The position numbers and the translations under genes were made by a program. From an uncultured Solirubrobacteraceae bacterium (GTDB taxonomy: Bacteria; Actinomycetota; Thermoleophilia; Solirubrobacterales; Solirubrobacteraceae), in NCBI GenBank assembly GCA_902806215.1, contig CADCVT010000344.1, positions 1 to 21,729 of the forward strand: 21,729 bases of DNA, written 5' to 3'. Positions 14,888 to 21,678 of this stretch are shown piece after piece. Below the pieces are notes generated by a model. It saw only the letters and a list, made by a program, of their open reading frames with translations. It had not been told where the DNA came from and ran no database searches. Position 1 is the first letter of the stretch; the number at the start of each line of letters is the position of its first letter.

Positions 14888-15271
14888 TCAGACCGCGTGA
14901 GGTTCGTCCGGCACGAACCGCGTCGCGGCGACGAGTCCGAGGCCACCGACCCCCAGGACGACGAAGAACGCCGTTGCCGTGCCGTCGTCGTCGAAGCCAA
15001 AGACGAACGGCGCGAGAACGAGGGCCACGACGAACACGTAATCGATCATCCCGTGAACGGCCGGCGGGATGAGCTTGATGACGCCCCGCGACCAGGCGGT
15101 CGTCATCGCAACGCCCAGCTCGGCGACGCCCCCCACGACGGAGACCGACTTCGCGGTGTCGCTCTCGAAGCCGAGGACGAACGGTCCGAGGATGAGCACG
15201 GCGCCCAGGACGTAGTCGAGCAAGCCATGGACGCCGGGCGCGATCGGTCCTTTGGTGAGCATGAACGGCAT
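14888..15271 (-). CDS. SPW-repeat-like four-helix membrane protein
   Basis: A 127-residue protein built from two copies of one unit. Copy 1 reads HGLLDYVLGAVLILGPFVLG (about 15-34); copy 2 reads HGMIDYVFVVALVLAPFVFG (about 73-92). Each is followed by an acidic loop (FESDT / FDDDGT) and a second hydrophobic stretch. This is the layout of SPW-repeat proteins, though the SPW tripeptide itself is not seen. It should span the membrane four times; function is unknown. The ATG at 15271 follows GAGGGGTAG closely; the ATG at 15262 is better spaced from that purine run and may be the true start. Confidence 0.75.
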   Translation of the reverse strand: MPFMLTKGPIAPGVHGLLDYVLGAVLILGPFVLGFESDTAKSVSVVGGVAELGVAMTTAWSRGVIKLIPPAVHGMIDYVFVVALVLAPFVFGFDDDGTATAFFVVLGVGGLGLVAATRFVPDEPHAV

Positions 15272-15347
15272 CTACCCCTCACCCCTCGCGAGCATCCGGG
15301 CTTGGGCGGACGCGGTCGATCGTCCGCTCTGCCCGCTCCGGCAGCGC

Positions 15348-16727
15348 TCAGCCCGACGCCGCGACGAGCGCGGCCCGCGCCGTCTGCGCGCGCCGCACCG
15401 TGTCCGCGGTGGTGCCGCCTGGCGCCTCGTAGTAGATCGTTCGCGTGTTCTCGAGGTCGTTGACGCCGTCCTTGGTGCGGTCGGTCGACGGGATGCCGGC
15501 GGACTGCCATGGACCGCTGGCGCCGACCGCCTCGCTGTCGCCCGTGCACTGCCTGCCCGACTTGCTGCCAGGCCGGAGGTTGTCGAGGTACCAGGAGGTC
15601 ATCGTGAAGCCGGGGATCGTCGTGCGCGTCTGATGCACGATCGAGAGGCTGCCCTGCGTCGCGCCGCTCACCCTCTCCCACTCGAGCGTGCCGGCGGTGA
15701 TCGTGTCGGGCTTGCCGTCGATCGTCACACCACGCTGGTCTGCGCTGTGGCGATAGGTCATGCCGAACGCCGCCCGCGTGTAGTCGTAGAAGTCCATCGT
15801 CCCGTTGATCGCGTGAACTCGCAGGGCGGTCACGACGTCGTGGCGGCGGGGGTAGAAGAGGTGGGTGCGCTGGGTGTAGGGCCCAGAGTTCGCGCCCATG
15901 TAGGAGCGGATCGCGCGGATCGGGCCGTTCTTGTTGACGACGAAGGCGCCCTCGGCGTTCGAGAAGGTGTCCTCGCTGCGTATGCAGCTCCCCGGCCCGA
16001 ACTGGAACTTGTGCCGGTCGAGGAGGTCGACGCCGCTCGCGCCGCCGGTGAAGACGCGCAGCCGGTCGTCGACCCAGCGGTCGGAGAAGTGGCGCTGGTA
16101 GAACGGCGTGGTCACCGTCGAGTCCTCGGGGTTCGGCCCGTTCGCGAGGTTGTAGGCGGCCGGGTAGGTCCCGCCGTTGGCCAGCCGGAAGGTGTAGCTG
16201 ACCGGCCACGTCCGGGCGGCGCCCGGGTCGAGCGTCGTCCCGTCGCGGCGGAACAGCGTGACGTGGCCCTCGGCGGCCGCATCGAGCGGATCGGTGACGC
16301 GCACGCGCACGCCCGACCCGGGGACCACGCCCACGGGCTCCGTCCCGTCGTCCAGGATCCCGAGGTCGGCGGCCATGAGCGCCACCTCGTCGTCAGCGTC
16401 GAAGGTCGCCTCCGGGTCGGGGCCGGTGTACGTCGCGGCGTCGGTGTACTGCGTCGCGACGACCCCGGTCGGCGTGCCGGCGTACGGCTTGGCAAGGTCG
16501 AGCATCGCTCGCTCGTCGACCTGCACCGGCACCTGTTGCCAGCCGGTCCCAGCCGCGAAGCGGAACGCCACGATGTCCTGCGGCGCGGCCCCGGCGAGGC
16601 CGGGGACCTTCGCACCGGTCAGCACGACCGGATCGTCGGGGCGGTTGAGCGGGGCGGCGCTCGCCGCCGTTGTCGTCAACAGCGCGGCGAGCGCGCATGC
16701 GAACGCGGCGGCGGGGAGGCCCTTCAT
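15348..16727 (-). CDS. Large secreted protein of unknown family
   Basis: A 459-residue protein with a clear signal peptide (hydrophobic AAFACALAALLTTTAASA, cleavage before APLNRPDD). The mature part is rich in beta-forming and aromatic residues, with segments such as DIVAFRFAAGTGWQQVPVQV, EVALMAADLGILDDG, RAIRSYMGANSGPYTQRTHL and GFTMTSWYLDNLRPGS. Two cysteines (CIRSED and QCTGD) could pair. The QQVPVQVDERA segment after an N-terminal strand resembles the opening of several large exported actinobacterial proteins of unknown role. No catalytic motif is recognised. The start is ATG at 16727. It is probably monocistronic, with the broken molybdoenzyme gene upstream on the same strand. Confidence 0.8.
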   Translation of the reverse strand: MKGLPAAAFACALAALLTTTAASAAPLNRPDDPVVLTGAKVPGLAGAAPQDIVAFRFAAGTGWQQVPVQVDERAMLDLAKPYAGTPTGVVATQYTDAATYTGPDPEATFDADDEVALMAADLGILDDGTEPVGVVPGSGVRVRVTDPLDAAAEGHVTLFRRDGTTLDPGAARTWPVSYTFRLANGGTYPAAYNLANGPNPEDSTVTTPFYQRHFSDRWVDDRLRVFTGGASGVDLLDRHKFQFGPGSCIRSEDTFSNAEGAFVVNKNGPIRAIRSYMGANSGPYTQRTHLFYPRRHDVVTALRVHAINGTMDFYDYTRAAFGMTYRHSADQRGVTIDGKPDTITAGTLEWERVSGATQGSLSIVHQTRTTIPGFTMTSWYLDNLRPGSKSGRQCTGDSEAVGASGPWQSAGIPSTDRTKDGVNDLENTRTIYYEAPGGTTADTVRRAQTARAALVAASG

Positions 16728-16811
16728 GAGCCGACGCTAACCGCGCCGGTCCCAGAGTGCAAGGAACCCTATGTCGAGTCGCCGCGGTCTCGCGCGATGC
16801 TGGTCTCGGAC

Positions 16812-17791
16812 CTACGACCCCTTCTGTAGCGTGCTGATGCACGCGCTTGAGCACCTGCGGGAACGAAGGCCAGCCGCCGCTGACGTTCGCCGGAAGAAGA
16901 CCGGCCGCGTCGCCGTAGCGCTCCTCCAGCCATGCGCGTAGCTCCGAGCCCGGCTCCGCCGAGAACGCGAGGCTCGACGCGTACCCGGCCTCCGGGCGCA
17001 CCGTCCAGCCGCCGTAGTGGGTGGCCGAAACCACCTGCATGTCCGCCAGGATGATCTCGAAGTCCCGCGATCCTCGAGCCAGCGCGTCGGTCGAGCATCC
17101 GCATCCACAGGACGGTCTGCGTCTCGGCGACGTTGTGACCCCAGATGGCGAGCGCGTCGCAGTGGTCGACGTCGGTGTAGGAGCCGGGCTGTCCGTCGGT
17201 GCCGAACGACGCCTTCAGCGCCGCCGCCGCGGTCGCGGTGCACAGGCGCGTGTTGCCGTCCATGTGCGGCGAGCCGATCCCGGCCTTGCCGATCACCCCG
17301 AGCGTGTAGTACTCCTCCAGGAAGAGCTGGCCGGACGTGTAGAAGCCGATCCGACCCCAGCCGCCGGGGGTGTCGAGCAGTTCGCGTGAGCGGCCGACGA
17401 TGCGGCCCATGGCGGTGTCCCAGTCGCTCTCGACGAGCCGGCCGCCGTCGCGCACGAGCGGGCGCGTCAGCCGGTCGGGTGACGCGTTGGCCTGCCAGCC
17501 GTAGAGGTCCTTGACGTCGAGCCGGCCGTGGTTGATGCGGTCGTCCGCGCGGCCGCGGACGCCGACGATCCGGCCGTCCTGCACGCCGAACTCGTAGCCG
17601 TCGCCGTTGGAGTGCAGCACCGACGCCGTCTGCACCCACCGGTCGACGTCGTCCTCGGAGACACCCTCCTCGAGCACGGCGTCGACTCGCACCGGCCAGT
17701 CGTCGCCGGCCGCGTACGGCGTCCGCTCACCCCACGGGTCGGCGATGCGCGCGGGAGGCGTCCCGCCGGCGTTGGAGGTGGTCGTCGCGAT
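16812..17791 (-). pseudogene. Molybdopterin oxidoreductase, truncated with probable lost start codon
   Basis: A frame open to about 17087 reads RIADPWGERTPY, VQTASVLHSNGDGYEFGVQD, RADDRINHGRLDVKDLYGWQ, SPDRLTRPLVRDGGRLVESD, GFYTSGQLFLEEYYTLGVIG and ALAIWGHNVAETQTVLWMRM. This is the first third of an Mo-bisMGD oxidoreductase whose normal length is 700 or more. The usual Fe-S cysteines are absent, as I recall for one actinobacterial subfamily. No ATG, GTG or TTG fits before the conserved start; the codon where MATTTS is expected is ATC at 17791, with AGGG eight bases upstream, and a TAG precedes it. After LDR near 17087 homology ends. Another frame then gives SRDFEIILADMQVVSATHYG, YASSLAFSAEPG and SGGWPSFPQVLKRV, which I do not recognise. 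The left boundary is approximate. Confidence 0.75.
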
Positions 17792-17850
17792 CGCTGCGCC
17801 CTACCCGGGATCCCGGCACTGACACGAGGAGGGTCAGACCCATGACGCGA

Positions 17851-18339
17851 TCACTCGCTCACCGTCGTCGCGTCGACACCTCGACGCCGTTTCTGAAGCG
17901 TTTCGGCGATCACGATCTCGACCGTCTCGGCGAACAAGTAGGCAGTGACCGCTGCGGCCGCGGCGATCGGCCACGCGGCGTCGCTCGTGACAAGGTCGCT
18001 GACGGCCAGCGCCACAAGCGCAGCGAGTCCGACCGAGACGAAGTTCATGGCGGTGCCCAACGTCGCGACAGTCGACTCGTGGGAGGGCAGAGGCTTGCGG
18101 AACCCGCGTGACGCGAGCCCCTCGAGAACGGTGAACGCGGCGACGGCGGCCAGCGCGAAGAGCATGAGGTCGACGGCACCCGGGGAGCCGTGCTGTCGCT
18201 GCACCGCCGCGAACGTGGTCGTGATCATGATCGAGAAGCCGAAGGCGGTGCTCTCCTCGCGGATCGTGCTCCTCGCGGCTCGGTCGAGGATGTTCGTCGG
18301 CTGGTCGTCATCCGTCGCTGAGGACGCGTCGCGAGTCAC
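17851..18339 (-). CDS. Membrane protein of unknown function
   Basis: A 162-residue protein. A hydrophilic N-terminus (about 1-30) is followed by hydrophobic segments at about 57-76 (VDLMLFALAAVAAFTVLEGL), 93-117 (LGTAMNFVSVGLAALVALAVSD) and 120-146 (AAWPIAAAAAVTAYLFAETVEIVIAE), then a basic tail (KRRRG). A fourth weak segment may exist near 33-46. The GTG at 18339 overlaps the TGA of the truncated HAD gene by four bases (GTGA). I recognise no family. The coupling to a broken gene suggests it depended on that gene's translation. Confidence 0.7.
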   Translation of the reverse strand: MTRDASSATDDDQPTNILDRAARSTIREESTAFGFSIMITTTFAAVQRQHGSPGAVDLMLFALAAVAAFTVLEGLASRGFRKPLPSHESTVATLGTAMNFVSVGLAALVALAVSDLVTSDAAWPIAAAAAVTAYLFAETVEIVIAETLQKRRRGVDATTVSE

Positions 18340-18635
18340 GAGAGCTCCAGATCGTCGAGGCGATCGACGACGACGTCCGCGGTCACCGTGGGTGTGAGCG
18401 GGACCGACAATCGATGCCCGGCCGCGGCGAGACGGTCGAGCCCGGTGACGACGTCCGGGAACGGAGGCAGCTCGTCAGGGACCTCGCCGCCGGCCGCCTC
18501 GAGCAGCTCGGCGAACGGACGGAAGTCGCCGGCGAGCGTGTGCGCCATCGCGAGGCGCACGGCGTTCTGGAGGACGTCGGTCTGCTCGCCGGGATCGAGC
18601 AGCGTGCCGTTGAGATCGAACGAGATGGTGGCCAT
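18336..18635 (-). pseudogene. Truncated HAD-superfamily hydrolase, motif I only
   Basis: From the ATG at 18635 the 99-residue frame reads MATISFDLNGTLLDPGEQTD, then a helical cap region (VRLAMAHTLAGDFRPFAELL), then FPDVVTGLDRLAAAGHRLSV. FDLNGTLLDPG is HAD motif I with the nucleophilic Asp. Family members continue with motif II (LTNS/T), a lysine and the acidic motif IV, and are about 200-220 residues long. Here the place of motif II reads PLTPTVTADVVVDRLDDLEL and the protein stops, so the second half is missing and it is very unlikely to be active. A GTG at 18710 would add 25 residues without improving the fit. It is coupled by a GTGA overlap to the membrane protein downstream. Confidence 0.6.
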
Positions 18636-19375
18636 CGCGTGGCCGTACCCGTCTTCGGCGACGAGGACCTGACTGGCCGACGCCGACGCCGGTCTCGCGG
18701 AGGCGCTCACGCGTGATCGCTACGCCCGTAATCAGCAGCGGCTTCACGTCGGCGGTGCTCGGCACGATCGCCGGGGCCGGCGGGTTGTCCGGCAACCGGG
18801 AATGTGACGGCCGGTCAATTCCTGGTGAAACTGGAGGGAGCAGGGGCGGGCGCGTCATCCACCCGTCGCGCGGCAACGCCCGGCGATTCTGCCCAGACGC
18901 GCCCGCCACCTCCCCCGAACGTCATGGACACGCCGCCGCGATACGAGAAAGCCCAGGCCGAGATCCGTCGGCGCGTCGCCGCGGCGTCTGCAGCGGCGAA
19001 GGAACCCGCGCGCTCAGCAGATGGCGCTCGGGTCCGCGCAGAGATGAGCCGGCTGTCTGCCACCGCACGGTCGGCGCACCTGCGCCACGCGCCCGGTGCG
19101 CCGCTGCGGGCCATCATCAGCTAGCACAACGCGCGTCCGGCGACGGCGCCGACGCGGCAGCCCGAGTCCCGCTCACCGGGCCTCGACCGGAGCATCGTCG
19201 CGGCGGCGAGGCCGCCCGCGGCCGGTCAGTGGCTGTGCAGCGCGAGGACGAGGTCGTCGTTGTTCAACTTCGACCGGCTCTCGATACGTCGTGCGACATC
19301 GTCGCGGTGCTGAGAGTCACTGTGCTGAGCGGAGGCGGGACAGTCGGCGCAAGAGCCTCGAGGCCGCGCGCCGTC
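18636..19375. other. 740-base region with only weak coding signals
   Basis: No well-supported gene lies here. Upstream of the HAD remnant the minus strand has the run VKPLLITGVAITRERLRETG (about 18690-18750) in a frame different from the HAD start; it looks gene-like but has no supported start or end. A 66-codon plus-strand frame at 18924-19124 is listed separately. At 19226-19375 the minus strand is open in the frame of the RsbW-like gene after its TAG. I see no strong hairpin or repeat. Confidence 0.4.
18924..19124 (+). CDS. Small basic helical protein, doubtful
   Basis: A 66-residue frame starting MDTPPRYEKAQAEIRRRVAA and ending PGAPLRAIIS. It is rich in Ala, Arg and Glu and should be largely helical. 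Codon choice is G/C-rich at third positions, as in neighbouring genes, but no ribosome site precedes the ATG and the opposite strand is also open. It may be a real small protein, or a non-coding frame in a decayed region. No family is recognised. Confidence 0.3.
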   Translation: MDTPPRYEKAQAEIRRRVAAASAAAKEPARSADGARVRAEMSRLSATARSAHLRHAPGAPLRAIIS

Positions 19376-19831
19376 CTACTGTCCGACCTGATGAACCGTC
19401 TCGAACGGTACGGGGCTCGGACCGCTCTCGGGCGCCGCGCACATCGGGAACTCCATGAGAACGGTGGTCCCGACGCCGTCGAACCCGGGCGTCACCTCGA
19501 TCCGGTCGGCGAGCGCCGTCATGAGCGGCACTCCAAGACCGAAGCGCGTGCTCTCCGTGCCGGTGCCGCGATCGTCGACGCGGACGGTGAGCCAGGCCCC
19601 GTCGGTGGCGGCGGCGAGCTTGATCTCGCCGTCCACATCGGCGGGATACGCGTGACGGACGGCGTTCGTCACCGCCTCCGAGAAGGCCACCGCGAGGTCG
19701 TCCCGCTCAGCGGCCGGCATGCCGTACTCGGCCGCGAAGGCCTGCACCCAGCGGCGCGCCTCGCCGATGGCCGCGACAGTCGCTTGCAGGTGTAGACGCG
19801 CCACTGCGACGGCGCGCGAATTGGTGCTCAT
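19376..19831 (-). CDS. RsbW/SpoIIAB-type ATP-binding anti-sigma or regulatory kinase
   Basis: A 151-residue single-domain GHKL ATPase of the serine-kinase/anti-sigma family that controls stress sigma factors by partner switching. It has the N box DDLAVAFSEAVTNAVRHAYP (Glu and Asn for magnesium and ATP), G1 VRVDDRGTG and G2-like FGLGVPLMTALADRIEV, then a strand GTTVLMEFPM. There is no HisKA domain or membrane segment. Of two adjacent ATGs, the one at 19831 is chosen because GGAGG lies six bases before it. An inverted repeat at 19955-19969 sits about 125 bases upstream. No sigma factor, anti-anti-sigma or PP2C phosphatase is in the window, so its partner is unknown. Confidence 0.88.
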   Translation of the reverse strand: MSTNSRAVAVARLHLQATVAAIGEARRWVQAFAAEYGMPAAERDDLAVAFSEAVTNAVRHAYPADVDGEIKLAAATDGAWLTVRVDDRGTGTESTRFGLGVPLMTALADRIEVTPGFDGVGTTVLMEFPMCAAPESGPSPVPFETVHQVGQ

Positions 19832-19954
19832 CATTGCCCTCCGTCTCCGTCCGCCGCCCGTCATCGCTGACGCCGTGCGTCCGGCTTCGTTGGTCTGTTT
19901 GTCGCGTCCGGCGGAGCCCGGTCGGGCACCGTCGTCCGGTTGTCCGCACGGTAG

Positions 19955-19969
19955 CTGACTCGTAGTCAG
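19955..19969. promoter_or_regulatory. Perfect inverted repeat upstream of the RsbW-like gene
   Basis: CTGACT-CGT-AGTCAG is a perfect six-base inverted repeat with a three-base spacer, in the 239-base gap between the RsbW-like gene and the MpsC gene. Its size suits a dimeric regulator's operator. It is too short to be a convincing terminator. Confidence 0.35.
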
Positions 19970-20070
19970 TTGTTCGCGGTCTGATGGGAACCAACACCCC
20001 GCGGAGGGCGCGCGTTCAGTTGCCGCACGCGAACGCGGATCGGTAACGACACGTCGTGGGTCTCTGCGAC

Positions 20071-20487
20071 CTATGGCTCAGCGTGCCGAATGCGCGACGG
20101 GCCCTCTTCGCCCTTCGGGTAGAAGATGAAGGTCTCGATGCAGAGACCGTCGACCTCGGTGTCGATGCTGCTCTGGAAGGACCGGATCGTGCGCCCCGTG
20201 ATCTGCTCGACCGGATCGCAGAACTCGCGGATGCTCGCGTACTGGAAGAACATCCTGAGATCGCGCAGGCGCTGGTGCTCGCCCATCTTGATCATGTTGC
20301 GCTCGACAGGCGTGAGCGTGTCCTCCAGGAAAGTCGTCAACGCGTCCTCGCCGGACCACACGGTGCGGACCCTCGTGGGCCCTCTTCCGAACTGGTCCTT
20401 GTAGAGCCGGACCATCGTGTTCGACACTTCCATCAGGACGCTGCTGTGCGCCTCGGCGACGGTGGGCTGCTGCTCCTCGGCGGACAT
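20071..20487 (-). CDS. DUF2294/MpsC-family protein, intact
   Basis: A 138-residue protein with the full DUF2294 layout: helix SSVLMEVSNTMVRLYKDQFG, then GRGPTRVRTVWSGEDALTTF, LEDTLTPVERNMIKMG, FFQYASIREFCDPVEQITGR and a final strand CIETFIFYPK. MpsC is part of a sodium-linked membrane-potential system in Staphylococcus aureus; in actinobacteria these proteins usually stand alone and the role is not known. No membrane segment is seen. The ATG at 20487 has AAAGGCGGG upstream. It is a divergent homologue of the frameshifted gene at 11846-12182. The upstream gap is short (about 70 bases). Confidence 0.85.
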   Translation of the reverse strand: MSAEEQQPTVAEAHSSVLMEVSNTMVRLYKDQFGRGPTRVRTVWSGEDALTTFLEDTLTPVERNMIKMGEHQRLRDLRMFFQYASIREFCDPVEQITGRTIRSFQSSIDTEVDGLCIETFIFYPKGEEGPSRIRHAEP

Positions 20488-20557
20488 CGTCCCGCCTTTC
20501 TGCTTCTCGGTGTGGGGACGCTCAGGCGAGAAGCTGAGACAGGAGCGTGAGCTCACT

Positions 20558-20842
20558 CTAGTTCACCCGTGGCGCATCTGCGCCCACCGAGAACGATGCG
20601 GAGATACCACCGCGCCCTCGACTGTCGAGCCGGCCCGCCACCAGACAGAGAACGACGCCCCCGCGCGCCCCAAGGCGCTCGAGCGTCGAGAAGATCGAAG
20701 TTGCGCCGAGCGCCATGGGTCCGATGACGAGCCAAGCTCGACTGGTGTCCACCGTAGTGGCTCTTGTCGTCAGCTGTGCGAACAGGTCCGCACGCAACAT
20801 CAACCCTGCGCTGTAGGTCGTATCGGCGCTGGTCGTTGCCAT
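20558..20842 (-). CDS. Small protein of unknown function
   Basis: A 94-residue frame starting MATTSADTTYSAGLMLRADL, with a moderately hydrophobic middle (AWLVIGPMALGATSIFSTLE and GGVVLCLVAG). AGGA lies about eight bases before the ATG at 20842. It may be a small membrane-associated protein. It follows the molybdoenzyme stub by about 30 bases, so it could be a chance frame in decayed sequence. No family is recognised. Confidence 0.4.
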   Translation of the reverse strand: MATTSADTTYSAGLMLRADLFAQLTTRATTVDTSRAWLVIGPMALGATSIFSTLERLGARGGVVLCLVAGRLDSRGRGGISASFSVGADAPRVN

Positions 20843-20872
20843 CGAACCGGTCCTGACTGGTTGGGCCGGCTT

Positions 20873-21007
20873 CTACGGCGCGGCCAGAGCTGCCGCCCTA
20901 CCCAGGCTGCCGGCTACAACCGATCTCGGCGCGCGTCGATCGCGTACAGGCCGCCCGATGTCAGAGAGCGCAGCCGTGACCGCCAGCCAGCGCTCGAGGT
21001 ACGTCAC
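20873..21007 (-). pseudogene. N-terminal stub of a second molybdopterin-dependent oxidoreductase
   Basis: A 44-residue frame starts with GTG at 21007, overlapping the methyltransferase TGA by four bases (GTGA). It reads VTYLERWLAVTAALSDIGRP then VRDRRAPRSVVAGSLGRAAA and stops at TAG 20873. In actinobacterial clusters with this glycosyltransferase-methyltransferase order, I recall the next gene as a molybdopterin-dependent oxidoreductase with N-terminal membrane helices, beginning with a similar short ...RxxRVxxWLG... lead. The stub stops where the first helix should begin. The coupling is clear; the family identity is an inference from gene order and a short match. Confidence 0.45.
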
Positions 21008-21678
21008 GTCCACGCGCCCTCCAGGCAGGCGAACCAGCGTGCCGCCGCCGTCCAGCGCGTGGTCACGCGGAACCCGGAGGCCGCCGCCAGCTCGTCGGCG
21101 GCGTCGGCGCCGACGCGGCCCCACGGAAAGAGCACGCTCCTTCCCTGCGGCGTCTCGAGCCGACCGTACGACGTCGTGAGCCCGACCCCCGGCGGCTCGA
21201 GTTCCACCAAGGCGCGACCGCCGGGCGCCAGCAGATCGGCCGCGCGTCGGAGAAGCGCCGCCGCATCGCCACCGATGCCGATGTTGCCGTCGAGGAGCAG
21301 GACCGATCGCCACTCGCCCGCCCTCGGCACAGCACCGAACACCGACGCCTCGACGACCGGGGCACCGCGCAGCCGGCCGGCGCCGATCGCCTCCGGCAGC
21401 ACGTCGATGCCCAGCACGTCCACGCCGCGGTCGTGCAGCGCCTGCACGTGCCTTCCCGGGCCGCAACCGACGTCCAGAACGGGTCCGACCGCAAGCTCCA
21501 GCAGCGCCGTCTCCTCGTCGGTCGGCGGGTCGAGCCAGCGCGCGACGTCGAGCGTCGTCGCCGTACCGTCGGCCCATCGCATCCGGTGCTGGGTCCGCCT
21601 CGAGGAAGCCGCGCTCCGCAGCGCGTCGCCGAGCAGCGACAGCGGTTCGGCGCCGACGGATCCAGCGACCGCGCTCAC
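21004..21678 (-). CDS. Class I SAM-dependent methyltransferase
   Basis: A 224-residue methyltransferase. Motif I is PVLDVGCGPGRHVQAL (66-81), followed by VLGIDVLPEAI (acidic residue for the ribose of SAM), VVEASVF, WRSVLLLDGNIGIGGDAAAL and LAPGGRALVELEPPG. The C-terminal part reads FPWGRVGADAADELAAASGF then WFACLEGAWT. The substrate is unknown. The GTG at 21678 overlaps the stop of the upstream gene (GTGA), and its own stop overlaps the next start, so it sits in a tight operon. In similar actinobacterial operons the neighbours are glycosyltransferases and a molybdoenzyme, suggesting modification of a cell-surface or exported compound. Confidence 0.88.
   Translation of the reverse strand: MSAVAGSVGAEPLSLLGDALRSAASSRRTQHRMRWADGTATTLDVARWLDPPTDEETALLELAVGPVLDVGCGPGRHVQALHDRGVDVLGIDVLPEAIGAGRLRGAPVVEASVFGAVPRAGEWRSVLLLDGNIGIGGDAAALLRRAADLLAPGGRALVELEPPGVGLTTSYGRLETPQGRSVLFPWGRVGADAADELAAASGFRVTTRWTAAARWFACLEGAWT

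Noticed and set aside
15252..16829. Plus-strand frame of 525 codons
   Set aside because: Antisense to the secreted protein at 15348-16727, whose signal peptide and aromatic-rich beta content mark the real strand.
16829..16844. Inverted repeat GCGTGC-TGAT-GCACGC
   Set aside because: Only six base pairs and inside a possibly coding segment of the broken molybdoenzyme locus; not enough to call a terminator.
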